Assembly: GCF_001431595.1 (NCBI RefSeq)
Contig: NZ_LDJO01000010.1
Location: 1 to 41,944 of the forward strand
From: Stenotrophomonas acidaminiphila
GTDB lineage: Bacteria; Pseudomonadota; Gammaproteobacteria; Xanthomonadales; Xanthomonadaceae
Direction of reading: 5' to 3'
DNA: 41,944 nucleotides
The position numbers and the translations under genes are program-made. This document shows, one piece after another, positions 8,395-17,735 of the stretch (its first letter is position 1; each line of letters begins with the position of its first letter). Under the pieces are notes generated by a model that searched no databases, was not told the DNA's origin, and was given only the letters and a program-made list of their open reading frames with translations.

Positions 8395-8511
8395 TTATTC
8401 AATGACACCGCCGACCCATCCGACCGGCACGAAAGCGATAACGCGAGCGCTGCCAGCATTAATGACCAATTGCGTCATTGTTGCTGACATGCGCTTTTGA
8501 TATTCCATCAT
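8395..8511 (-). CDS. Possible small protein (38 codons) upstream of the exporter remnant
   Basis: An open frame starting ATG-ATG at 8511 would encode 38 residues, beginning MMEYQKRMSATMTQ and ending VPVGWVGGVIE. It is on the same strand as the membrane fusion remnant and ends 77 bases before it, the place where a secreted peptide precursor would be expected in a bacteriocin or RaxX-type locus. There is no clear ribosome binding site and no convincing double-glycine leader (the only GG is near the C-terminus). It may be chance. Confidence 0.2.
   Translation of the reverse strand: MMEYQKRMSATMTQLVINAGSARVIAFVPVGWVGGVIE
8461..8479. promoter_or_regulatory. Inverted repeat in the divergent gap, candidate XRE operator
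   Basis: AATGAC and GTCATT flank a 7-base centre (CAATTGC). The dyad sits between the exporter remnant and the XRE regulator, about 90 bases upstream of that regulator's -10 element. A small helix-turn-helix repressor often binds such a site next to its own gene; here this is inference. Confidence 0.3.
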
Positions 8512-8566
8512 GCAATGGCGCAATCAGGCATCGATCGCGATGCGCGGGCCATTTCCCCGCCATGCC

Positions 8567-8572
8567 TATAAT
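8567..8572 (+). promoter_or_regulatory. -10 element of the XRE regulator
   Basis: A perfect TATAAT lies 32 bases upstream of the regulator's ATG at 8604. No good -35 hexamer is seen 16-18 bases upstream, which could mean activator dependence or a weak promoter. Confidence 0.45.
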
Positions 8573-8603
8573 GGCGACGTTGCTGGAAGGGGGAGAAAAC
8601 CGA

Positions 8604-8969
8604 ATGGCGGGAAGCCTCGGCATACGAATCCGCATGGCACGACGGCGGAAGGAAATGACGCAGGGCCAACTGGCCTCGGTGTTGCACGTCAGCCGCAGCG
8701 CGGTCGGGAACTGGGAGGCCGTCAGCGGAATTTTGCCCAGCAGTGCGCGCCTGATCGCCATCGCGCTGGCAACGGACGTCTCGTACGAATGGCTGGCGAC
8801 GGGCCGCGGAGAGCCCTCTCTGTGCGAGGACTGGACGCCCGCCGCCGATGCCGAACTGGTCGACGATCCAGTGGAAAGACGCGTGCTGCGCGCGTTCCGC
8901 CACGCGCGCCCGGTCATACGCAAGATGGTGCTGCAGATGCTGGAGGCAGGCGCGACGTCGCGCATCTGA
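8604..8969 (+). CDS. XRE-family helix-turn-helix transcriptional regulator
   Basis: A 121-residue DNA-binding protein. Residues about 6-62 form an XRE/Cro-CI helix-turn-helix domain: RIRMARRRKEMTQGQLASVL, then HVSRSAVGNWE as the recognition helix region, then the LIAIALATDVSYEWLATGRG ending that phage-type repressors and their relatives share. The C-terminal 50 residues are charged and helical with no known domain. The start at 8604 follows a purine-rich GGAAGGGGGAG about eight bases upstream. The gene is divergent from the decayed peptide exporter and may once have controlled it. No phage genes are nearby. Confidence 0.85.
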   Translation: MAGSLGIRIRMARRRKEMTQGQLASVLHVSRSAVGNWEAVSGILPSSARLIAIALATDVSYEWLATGRGEPSLCEDWTPAADAELVDDPVERRVLRAFRHARPVIRKMVLQMLEAGATSRI

Positions 8970-9023
8970 CTCCAGCTCAATCCGGCGTCCTGCCCGACCT
9001 TCAACCGGTGCGGGACAAGCGGC

Positions 9024-9932
<909 letters not shown>

Positions 9933-10063
9933 GGGGCACCGTGGAAAGTGGGAAGGGGGCGATTGTCACGCATCCCGGGCCCGAGCGACATGGCCGTTCG
10001 CGTTCACCCGCCGACCACCTGCGGCCAGTGACACTGCCCGACCATGCCGCACGGGAGAACGCC

Positions 10064-11764
10064 TTGACTGCAGCGAAACACGATCCGGCCACGCCCGCCA
10101 CCGTCGGCAGCATGAGCCGGCGCCAGCAGATCCTGCGGCTGCTGCTGCGCTATCGCAATTCCGGAGTGTTCTCGGGGCTGCAGCTGGACGGTGAGCCGCC
10201 GCGTGGCACCCCGCTGCCCGAGGACGCCGACCCGGCGCAGTTCGTCGCCGACCTGGAGGCACTGGGGACGACCTTCGTCAAGCTCGGCCAGGTGCTGTCC
10301 ACGCGACCGGACATGATCCCGCTGGAGTACGTGGCCGCGCTGGAGCGCATGCAGGAGCAGGTGGCGCCCATCCCGGTGGAACAGGTCCGCGCGGTGATCG
10401 AGGAAGAGCTGGAGGCGCCGGTCGGCAAGCTGTTCGCCGTGTTCGACCCGGAGCCGCTGGGCTGCGCGTCCATTGCCCAGGTCCACCGCGCCGTGCTCCA
10501 TGACGGCCGCGAGGTGGCGATCAAGGTGCAGAAGCCCGACGTCGCTGCACAGCTGCGCTCGGATATCGCCGTACTGCGCAGCTTCGCCAGCGCCGCCGAC
10601 CACCTGACCCGGGTCGGCCGCCGGGTGCGCTTCGCCGACTGGCTGGACGAGTTCGCCACCACCCTGCGCATGGAGCTGGACTACGAGGCGGAGGCGGCGA
10701 ACCTGGCGCGCTTTGGCCAGCACCTGGCACCGTATCCGGAGCTGTGGGTGCCGCAGCCGCTGTGGGACCTGTGCCGGCGGCGGGTGCTGACCATGGAACT
10801 GGTGCATGGCGTGCGCGTGGACGCGATCCCGCCGGTGCGCCGCACCGAGCAGTCGATGCAGCCACTGGCAGCGGCGCTGGTACGCGGCTACCTGGACCAG
10901 ATCTTCGTGCATGGTGAGATCCATGCCGACCCGCATCCGGGCAACCTGCGGGTGACCGACGACCAGCGCCTGGCGGTGTTCGACCTGGGCATGGTCGCGC
11001 ACGTGCCGCCGCGCCTGCGCGAACGCCTGCTCAAGGTGCTGTTCGCGGCGGTGGACGGGCGTGGCGAGGAAGTGGCCGACGAGATCATCGGCATCAGCAC
11101 GCGCCTGGAGGACTACGACGAAGAGCGCTACCTGCGCCTGACCGGGCAGATGATCGCCCGCTACGCCGCCAACGACACCCTGTCCGAGGGCCGCGTTGTG
11201 CTGGAGATCGTGCGCATCGCCACTGCCTGCGACCTGCGCACGCCGCCGGAACTGAGCCTGCTCGGCAAGGCCCTGCTCAACCTGGAAGGCGCGTGCCGGC
11301 TGCTGGCGCCGGAGCTGGATACGCGCGGCGTGGTCGAGCGCCAGCTGCAGCACGTGATGCGTGCGCGCCTGGTCAAGTCACTGTCGATGGCCAACGTCGC
11401 CAGCGAGGCGATGGAGCTGCAGCAGCTGCTGCGCACCGGACCGCGGCGGGTGTCCGACATCCTCAGCCTGGTGGCCGAGAACCGGCTGCAGATGAAGGTC
11501 ACCGGGCTTGAGGAATCGCGACTGATGGAGAACATCCAGAAGGTGGCCAACCGCATCGCCGCCGGCCTGATCACGGCCGCGCTGCTGCTGTCGTCGGCGC
11601 TGCTGATGCGGGTGCCCAGCCACTTCTCGCTGTTCGGCTACCCGGCGTTCGCGATGCTGCTGTTCCTCGTGGGCGTGGTGATCGGCCTGGGCCTGATCGT
11701 CAGCGCGTTGCTGTTCGACCGCCGCACCCGTGCCCGCGCGCGCGAAGAGCGCGGACACCGCTGA
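10064..11764 (+). CDS. ABC1/AarF/UbiB-family atypical kinase-like protein
   Basis: About 566 residues with the UbiB/COQ8 signatures: FVKLGQVLSTRPD (the KxGQ motif), GCASIAQVH, the lysine strand VAIKVQKP, HADPHPGNL and FDLGM (the DFG equivalent), then two C-terminal membrane helices (about 512-530 and 537-560). In E. coli and mitochondria such proteins support ubiquinone biosynthesis through ATPase activity. This one stands away from other ubi genes, so it may be a paralogue rather than UbiB itself. A TTG at 10064 is preceded by GGGAGA at good spacing and is preferred; the ATG at 10112 would give a protein 16 residues shorter with a poor binding site. Confidence 0.85.
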   Translation: MTAAKHDPATPATVGSMSRRQQILRLLLRYRNSGVFSGLQLDGEPPRGTPLPEDADPAQFVADLEALGTTFVKLGQVLSTRPDMIPLEYVAALERMQEQVAPIPVEQVRAVIEEELEAPVGKLFAVFDPEPLGCASIAQVHRAVLHDGREVAIKVQKPDVAAQLRSDIAVLRSFASAADHLTRVGRRVRFADWLDEFATTLRMELDYEAEAANLARFGQHLAPYPELWVPQPLWDLCRRRVLTMELVHGVRVDAIPPVRRTEQSMQPLAAALVRGYLDQIFVHGEIHADPHPGNLRVTDDQRLAVFDLGMVAHVPPRLRERLLKVLFAAVDGRGEEVADEIIGISTRLEDYDEERYLRLTGQMIARYAANDTLSEGRVVLEIVRIATACDLRTPPELSLLGKALLNLEGACRLLAPELDTRGVVERQLQHVMRARLVKSLSMANVASEAMELQQLLRTGPRRVSDILSLVAENRLQMKVTGLEESRLMENIQKVANRIAAGLITAALLLSSALLMRVPSHFSLFGYPAFAMLLFLVGVVIGLGLIVSALLFDRRTRARAREERGHR

Positions 11765-12091
11765 GCAGTACGCGCGGCACGCGCGCCATCGTCCTGAAGC
11801 CGGCCGTATCCGGCAGGTAGCGGCGCATCGTCGCGGCATGACGGCATGACGCAGCGCACCAGAACGGGGCGCGCAGAGCCGCGCACACATGCGCTCCGCG
11901 GGAAATGCACCCGCGCGGGCATCCGCCGCACGCCAGCGTGCAGTGTGCCGCTTCCTGCAAACATTTCAGTCAGGTTCGTCTGTGCATGATTTCTGTCATC
12001 CACGCTTCATGAGCCTGACATGGGCCTGTGGATCGCGCCTTTGCTCCCCTGGCAGCGAGGCGCCTTCCGTTTCCACTACCCAAGCGACCGC
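11765..12091. other. Intergenic region between the UbiB-like gene and opgB
   Basis: About 330 bases with no credible gene. It holds a short direct repeat (GGCATGAC twice, near 11833-11850) and a small GCCGG/CCGGC dyad near 11800. The last 120 bases are less GC-rich and probably contain the opgB promoter, but I cannot pick convincing -35/-10 hexamers. If opgB starts at 12020 the gap is 72 bases shorter. Confidence 0.4.
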
Positions 12092-14194
12092 ATGCATTGG
12101 ACCTTCTGGCTGTACCTGCCCGCCCTGTTCGTGTTGTTGCTGTCCACGCCCATGCTGGCGCGGCTCAAGGCGGGCCTGCTGTCGCTGGCACTGCTGGCAT
12201 TCAGCGCCTGGTGGCTGATCGACCGGCTCAGCGGTGACGGCATCAACTCGGCCACGCTCTACCACCTGCGCAGCGACATGGAAGGTGCTGGCGTCGGCGA
12301 CTTCACGGGGTACATCGCCGCGTTCGCCGTGCTGGTCGTACTTTCGCTGGTTCCGCTGCTGCTGGTGCGGGTGCGCCGCTTCCACCTGCCACGGCATGGC
12401 GGCGTGCTGAGCGCGGGATTCGCGGTGCTGCTGGCGGTCGCCGTGATCGGCAGCCCGCTGTATGGCGATGCGCGGCGCATGTACCAGCAGATGAAGCCGG
12501 TCGACTACAGCGCGGTGGCGCCGGAGTACGTGGTGCCCACCCGGACGCTGGCGCGCCCGCGGAACATCGTGTGGATCTACGGCGAAAGCCTGGAGCGCAC
12601 CTACCTGGACGAGACCGTTTTCCCCGGATTGATGCCCAACCTGAAACGGCTGGCCGGGCAGGCGCTGGACCTGCGCGGCATCGCCTCGGCCGACGGCAGC
12701 GGCTGGACCATCGCCGGGCTGGTGTCATCCATGTGCGGGGTGCCGCTGACCACCGCGCAGGGCGACGAGAACAGCATGGGCCGCATGGGCAGCTTCCTGC
12801 CGGAAGCATTCTGCCTGGGCGACTATCTGAGAAAGCAGGGCTACAGCAACCACTACATGGGCGGCGCCAACGGTCAGTTCGCGGCGAAGGCCGATTTTCT
12901 CGCCAGCCACGGTTACGACGACATCCGCGACCTGGCGTGGTTCCACCAGCAGCGCATCGCCGCCCGGCACTTCTCCAACTGGGGCATCCACGACGACGTG
13001 CTGCTGGAACGCGCCTTCGACCGTTTCATCGAGCTGTCGCGTGCCGGCCAGCCGTTCATGCTCACCGCGCTGACCATGGATACCCACCATCCGGCCGGGC
13101 ACCTGCCGGTCGCGTGCAAGGGCACGCGCTACCGCAGCGCCCACGGCGACATCGGCCTGCTCAATGCGCTCAAATGCACCGACCGGCTGATCGCGCGGCT
13201 GGTGGACCGGATCCGCGCCAGCGAGTTCGGCGACGACACCCTGGTGGTGGTCGCCTCCGACCACTTGGCCATGCCCAACGACCTGAGCCACGTGCTGGAA
13301 ACCCTGCAGCGCGAGAACCTGCTGCTGTTCCTCGGCAAGGACATCGCCCCGCGCCAGCTGGCCGCCAGCGCCGGCACGACCCTGGACTCGGGCGCCACCC
13401 TGCTGCAGCTGCTGGACCCGGCCATCGACGCGATCGGCTTCGGCCGCTCGCTGCTGGCCACCCCGCGCGCGGCTAGTGCCAGCGTCGCCGCACTGAAGGC
13501 CGATCCGGCGGACTACGCACGCTACCGCGCGTTCGCGCGTTCGCTGTGGCTGGGCGAACAGACCCGCATGCTGCGCCTGGAGGACGACCAGGTACTTGTC
13601 GGCGTTCAGAAGGTGAAGCCGCCGGTGCTGCTGGAGTACGACGCGCAATGGGCGCTGGAATCGGTGTACCTGGAGAACACCTCGCGCCGCTTCGACGAGG
13701 CCGACCCCAGCCATCGCCTCGCCTATGTGGATCGCTGCACCGCTTTCGAGGACGCCTCTGCCGATGGCCACTGGTGCGCGTTGCTGGTGGACAGCGACCA
13801 GGGCATGCGCCTGTACCGCGACGCGCAGCTGCGCCGCGGCATCGCCGTGGACGCCCCGCTGGAGCCGTTCCATGGTCCACGCCCGAGCGTGCGCCAGTCG
13901 CGCATGATCAGCCGCACCGCGCAACCCACCCGCCCCGGCCAGTACGTGCTGGAGCTGTACGCCAGCCAGCGCCCCGCACGCGCGTTCTGGGTCGAGGCGG
14001 TGTCGGCGCAGCGCAAGGTGGTGGTGGCACAGCAATGGGTGCAGCCGGACAGCGACGGCCGCATCAGCCTGCCGCTGGGCCTGGAGGAACAGATCGACGA
14101 CCTGGAGATCCGCGCCTGGCTGGGCCACGCCGAGACGCTGGCGGTGGAGCGCTACGCGCTGGTGCCGGCGATCGGCGGCCGCCCGCGTTCCTGA
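12092..14194 (+). CDS. opgB: Phosphoglycerol transferase I (OpgB/MdoB)
   Basis: A 700-residue inner-membrane enzyme that moves phosphoglycerol from phosphatidylglycerol onto osmoregulated periplasmic glucans. Membrane helices fill residues 1-135. A periplasmic alkaline-phosphatase/sulfatase-fold domain follows, with the family landmarks IVWIYGESLERTY, GWTIAGLVSSMCGVPL (nucleophile Thr region), FCLGDYLRKQGY, TMDTHHPAG and VVVASDHLAMPND. These match the E. coli protein (763 residues) almost motif by motif. The C-terminal part, with WVDRC-like YVDRCTAF and a jelly-roll-like tail, is also shared. The start at 12092 (MHWTFWLYLP) begins at the first helix; the in-frame ATG at 12020 would add 24 residues. 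Neither has a clear ribosome binding site. The gene is convergent with an MscS-family channel gene. Confidence 0.92.
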   Translation: MHWTFWLYLPALFVLLLSTPMLARLKAGLLSLALLAFSAWWLIDRLSGDGINSATLYHLRSDMEGAGVGDFTGYIAAFAVLVVLSLVPLLLVRVRRFHLPRHGGVLSAGFAVLLAVAVIGSPLYGDARRMYQQMKPVDYSAVAPEYVVPTRTLARPRNIVWIYGESLERTYLDETVFPGLMPNLKRLAGQALDLRGIASADGSGWTIAGLVSSMCGVPLTTAQGDENSMGRMGSFLPEAFCLGDYLRKQGYSNHYMGGANGQFAAKADFLASHGYDDIRDLAWFHQQRIAARHFSNWGIHDDVLLERAFDRFIELSRAGQPFMLTALTMDTHHPAGHLPVACKGTRYRSAHGDIGLLNALKCTDRLIARLVDRIRASEFGDDTLVVVASDHLAMPNDLSHVLETLQRENLLLFLGKDIAPRQLAASAGTTLDSGATLLQLLDPAIDAIGFGRSLLATPRAASASVAALKADPADYARYRAFARSLWLGEQTRMLRLEDDQVLVGVQKVKPPVLLEYDAQWALESVYLENTSRRFDEADPSHRLAYVDRCTAFEDASADGHWCALLVDSDQGMRLYRDAQLRRGIAVDAPLEPFHGPRPSVRQSRMISRTAQPTRPGQYVLELYASQRPARAFWVEAVSAQRKVVVAQQWVQPDSDGRISLPLGLEEQIDDLEIRAWLGHAETLAVERYALVPAIGGRPRS

Positions 14195-14276
14195 GCCGCG
14201 GCGCGGCCTCCGCGGCGAACACGGCGAACGCGTCCGACGCAGCCCCGCCGCGGGTGGCGCCGGGGCCGGCAGCGGT

Positions 14277-16733
14277 TTACTGCACGGGGTCGTCGGCCTG
14301 CGGATCGGCGTGCAGGACACGTACGTCGGTCGGAGTCACCAGCGCGATGCCCTGCTCGGCGGTGGCCTGCAGCAATGCGAACAGCAGGTCCGAGCGCACG
14401 CCATACACCGCACGCGGACTGGACACGTAGGCAAAGCAGTTCAGCGCCACCAGGCCGCCACTGATCGAATCGATGAACACCGACGGCGCCGGCTCGTCCA
14501 GCACCTTCTCGTGGCCCGCGAACAGCTCGAGCAGCAACTGCCGCACGCGTCCCACGTCGGCACCCAGCGGCACCGAGAACTGGATCTGCACGCGGCCCAG
14601 CGCGTTGGCCATCGTCATGTTGCGGATGGTCTTGGTGATCAGCTCGGAGTTGGGCACGATCAGGGTGGACTTGTCGCCCACCTGGATCTCGGTCGAACGC
14701 ACCGAGATGCGGCGGATGTCGCCCTCCTGGTCGCCGATCTTCACCCAGTCGCCGATCTTCACCGGGCGCTCGGCGAGCAGGATCAGGCCGGAAACGAAGT
14801 TCTGGGTGATCGCCTGCAGGCCGAAGCCGATGCCCACCGACAGCGCGCTGGCCAGCAGCGCCAGCTTCTCGAACCCGATGCCCAGCGTGGCCAGCGACCA
14901 CAGCACCGCCAGCGCGATGCCCAGGTAACGGGCGACGGTGCTGATCGAATTGCGCGCGCCGCTGTCCAGGCCGGTCCGCGGCAGCCAGGTGTCCACCAGC
15001 CACTGCTGCAGCACCTTCATCAGGCCCAGGCCGAGCAGCAGCACCAGCAGCGCCCACAGCAGCGCCGACGGGCGCAGCGTCTGCCCGCCGATCTTCAGCC
15101 CGGTGTTCAACGTGTCCGCCCAGGCCGACAGGGCCGCGGTATTGCCGAACCACACCACCACCGCGGCGATGCCCAGCAGCACCACGCCGATCCGCAGCAC
15201 CGCCGACAGCAGCACGCCGGCCTGTTCCATGCGTGCCGGCGACACGCCGGTGGACAGCCGCAGGGTACGGCCGAAAGCGCTGTCCGGCGCGAACAGCCAC
15301 AGCGACAGGTCGTCGGCGAAGCGGGTCAGCAGCGCCACCGCCATCACCACCACGGTGACCCATACCATCTGCTGGGCGAGGAACATCGCGAAGTTGAGAT
15401 AGCCCAGCAGCGTGGCCACCAGCGCCGACAGCACGGTCAGGTGCCCGCCCAGCCGCGCCAGCACCAGCCAGCCGCTGCGGGTGGCGCGTGGCGGCCTGCC
15501 ATCGGCGGCGGCGCCCGCCTCCTGCTCGGCCTGCTCGGCCTGCGCGGCCGCCGCGGCACGGCGCCGGTGCAGCCGCGCCAGCGTCACCAGTGCCGCCATG
15601 ATCAACGCCACGTAGCTCAACGCGACCAGGCCATCGAGCGTGACCGTGCTCACCGTGGAGGTGCGCGCCGAGCGGTTGATCTCGCGCAGCAGCGCGGACA
15701 GCCAGGTCAGTCCGGCTGCGCCCCAGGCGAACCGGCGCAGGTGCAGTGCGGCGACGTCGTCGATGCCCAGCAGCCGCCATGACGGCCGGTGCGGCACCAG
15801 CAGGCTGGCCGCCAGCGCGGCGTAGAAGGCGGCCACGAAGCTGGCCAGGACGAAGATGTCGGCCACCGATTCCAGCCGCGGTGGAATCGCCGATATGCCG
15901 CGCAGGCTGGCGACCACGACCATCGCCGCGAAGCCCGGCAACAGGGTGCCGACCAGCAGCAGCCACACCGCCAGCCCGGAGCGCCGCAGGCGCCCGTCCG
16001 GGGCCCGCTCGGAGGCAGCGTAGCGGCGGCCCAGGCGGCGCAGCCACAAGCGCAGCGGGAACACCATCAGCAATGCCAGTCCCGCGCCCACCAGCGGCGC
16101 GGTCCAGCCGTGCGCCGCCACCGCCGCCTTCAGGCCGCCGGCGGCCTGCCGGTAAAGCCCCTGCAGCCGCGCCAGGTCGTCGGGCAGGCTGGCGGCGAAC
16201 TGCCGCCACAGCGCCGGCGACAGCGGTGAGCCGACCTTGCGCCCGAGCTGCTCGCCGAACTGCTGGGCGCGCGTCTTCTCGATCGAATCGCTCAGCTGCC
16301 GCGCATCCTCGGCCAGCAGCTTGCCGCGCTTGATGTCCGCATCGAGCTGGCTGCGCTGCTGGTCCAGCGCGCCGCGCTGGCGGCTGATGCTGCGTTCCTC
16401 GGTGGCGCCGTCGTCCAGCGGCCCGAGCTGGGCGATGCGGGCGTCGATCTGTTCCAGCTGCGGCGCCAGCGCAGCCACCGCCGCATCGGCATCGCGCCTG
16501 GCCTGCAGCGCCTGCTCGGACAGCGTCCGCAGCGTTTCCGGCGCGTCGGCGTCGTCGAGCGAGCGGCGTACCGCCTGCAGCGCGCGCTCGGCCTGGGTGA
16601 TGCGGGCCTGCGGCGATGGCGCCCCGGTGGTGGTATCGACCGCCGCGGCCACCCCGGCCGATACCCCGCTGCCGACCAGCAGGAACACCAGCAACAACGC
16701 GCGCGGCAACGAAAAACGGTAGCGGAAGGACAA
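14277..16733 (-). CDS. Large MscS-family mechanosensitive channel with DUF3772-type N-terminus
   Basis: An 818-residue protein. It has a signal-like hydrophobic start (11-32), then a long periplasmic helical region (about 38-180) rich in Gln, Asp and Arg of the DUF3772 type, then about ten membrane helices (215-600). The MscS pore and beta domain follow: GIGFGLQAITQNFVSGLILL is the pore helix, leading to GDWVKIGDQEGDIRRI and IVPNSELITKTIRN. This makes it a MscK/YbiO-size channel that should open on hypo-osmotic shock. The convergent neighbour opgB also acts in osmotic adaptation. Only 82 bases separate the two stops, with no clear intrinsic terminator between them. Confidence 0.9.
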   Translation of the reverse strand: MSFRYRFSLPRALLLVFLLVGSGVSAGVAAAVDTTTGAPSPQARITQAERALQAVRRSLDDADAPETLRTLSEQALQARRDADAAVAALAPQLEQIDARIAQLGPLDDGATEERSISRQRGALDQQRSQLDADIKRGKLLAEDARQLSDSIEKTRAQQFGEQLGRKVGSPLSPALWRQFAASLPDDLARLQGLYRQAAGGLKAAVAAHGWTAPLVGAGLALLMVFPLRLWLRRLGRRYAASERAPDGRLRRSGLAVWLLLVGTLLPGFAAMVVVASLRGISAIPPRLESVADIFVLASFVAAFYAALAASLLVPHRPSWRLLGIDDVAALHLRRFAWGAAGLTWLSALLREINRSARTSTVSTVTLDGLVALSYVALIMAALVTLARLHRRRAAAAAQAEQAEQEAGAAADGRPPRATRSGWLVLARLGGHLTVLSALVATLLGYLNFAMFLAQQMVWVTVVVMAVALLTRFADDLSLWLFAPDSAFGRTLRLSTGVSPARMEQAGVLLSAVLRIGVVLLGIAAVVVWFGNTAALSAWADTLNTGLKIGGQTLRPSALLWALLVLLLGLGLMKVLQQWLVDTWLPRTGLDSGARNSISTVARYLGIALAVLWSLATLGIGFEKLALLASALSVGIGFGLQAITQNFVSGLILLAERPVKIGDWVKIGDQEGDIRRISVRSTEIQVGDKSTLIVPNSELITKTIRNMTMANALGRVQIQFSVPLGADVGRVRQLLLELFAGHEKVLDEPAPSVFIDSISGGLVALNCFAYVSSPRAVYGVRSDLLFALLQATAEQGIALVTPTDVRVLHADPQADDPVQ

Positions 16734-16839
16734 GGCGGTGGACCGGCAGGCATGCGCGGACCACCGCGCGTGTGCGGACTATAAGACAGCCCGCGTCCAC
16801 GCTCCGCCAACGGCGCGCCGGCCCGCGCCAGGGCGGCCC

Positions 16840-17088
16840 TCAGTACTTCAGGCCAAGCTCGGCGACGTGCGGGCGATGCGCCGCGTACAGGTCCTGGAAT
16901 TCCTCTTCGGTGAACTCATCGGGGGCATACACCGCCACCGGGTCCCACTGCCGGTCGGTCGCCAGCGGCTGCCGCGGCCCGGCGCGCAGCGAGTAGCTCG
17001 CGCCCTCGTACTCGACCAGGTCCGGCACCTGCTCCCAGCTTTCGCGCGCGTAGCGCTCCGGGTCCTTGAGAAGGATCACCGCGTACAT
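16840..17088 (-). CDS. Small conserved hypothetical protein
   Basis: An 82-residue soluble protein beginning MYAVILLKDPERYARESWEQ. GGGAGAGG lies three to ten bases before the ATG at 17088, so this start is well supported. The middle has a DFT-like segment PDEFTEEEFQDLYAAH that looks helical, and the C-terminus is HVAELGLKY. I do not recognise a domain, but the strong binding site and codon-like composition argue that it is real. It is divergent from the lipocalin gene across 131 bases and lies 106 bases upstream of the MscS gene's start on the opposite side. Confidence 0.65.
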   Translation of the reverse strand: MYAVILLKDPERYARESWEQVPDLVEYEGASYSLRAGPRQPLATDRQWDPVAVYAPDEFTEEEFQDLYAAHRPHVAELGLKY

Positions 17089-17219
17089 GGGCCTCTCCCG
17101 TTTTCGGAACGGCAAGCCTAGCGCAAGCGCGCGGCCGCGGGTGGCCCGCGGGCGGCGCCCACGCCGCATTCACCGGCGCTGCCCTATAGCTGCATCGCCC
17201 TTCCCGACCAGGAGCCGTC

Positions 17220-17711
17220 ATGGACCAGCCGCCACTGCCCACCGTTCCCGCTCTCGACCTGCCGCGCTATCTCGGCACCTGGTACGAGATCGACCGCCTG
17301 CCGATGCGCCACGAGCCGGAGGACGCCACCGACGTCAGCGCGCACTACACGCTCGACGAGGACGGCAGCATCCGCGTGCGCAACCGCTGCCTGCGCGGCG
17401 GCGAGCTGGTGGAGGCGATCGGCCAGGCCAAGCCGATCGATGCCTCCAACAGCCGCCTGGAAGTGAGCTTCCTGCCCGAAGGGCTGCGCTGGATTCCCTT
17501 CACCAAGGGCGACTACTGGGTGATCCTGGTCGATGGCGGCTACACCGCGGCGCTGGTCGGCAGCCCCGATCGCAAGTACCTGTGGCTGCTGTCGCGCGAG
17601 CCGCGGATGGACGAGATCACCCGCCAGCACTACATCGCCTACGCGCGCCAGCAGGGCTTCGACGTGGACCGAATGATCCACACGCCACATACCGGACACC
17701 CCACTGCCTGA
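17220..17711 (+). CDS. Lipocalin family protein (Blc-like) without signal peptide
   Basis: A 163-residue lipocalin. The first conserved region is YLGTWYEIDRLPMRHE (the GxW motif with the bacterial YEI continuation). The second is GDYWVILVDGGYTAALVGSP. The third is YLWLLSREPRMDE, with the conserved Arg after the seventh strand. These three regions are diagnostic of the Blc/apolipoprotein D branch, which binds fatty acids or lysophospholipids. E. coli Blc is an outer membrane lipoprotein, but here residues 1-12 are polar and no lipobox or signal peptide exists. It is therefore predicted to be cytoplasmic. GGAG lies about five bases before the ATG. An FAD oxidoreductase gene follows 24 bases later, probably in one operon. 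Confidence 0.9.
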   Translation: MDQPPLPTVPALDLPRYLGTWYEIDRLPMRHEPEDATDVSAHYTLDEDGSIRVRNRCLRGGELVEAIGQAKPIDASNSRLEVSFLPEGLRWIPFTKGDYWVILVDGGYTAALVGSPDRKYLWLLSREPRMDEITRQHYIAYARQQGFDVDRMIHTPHTGHPTA

Positions 17712-17735
17712 CCGGCACCGCGGCGGAACCGGCAC

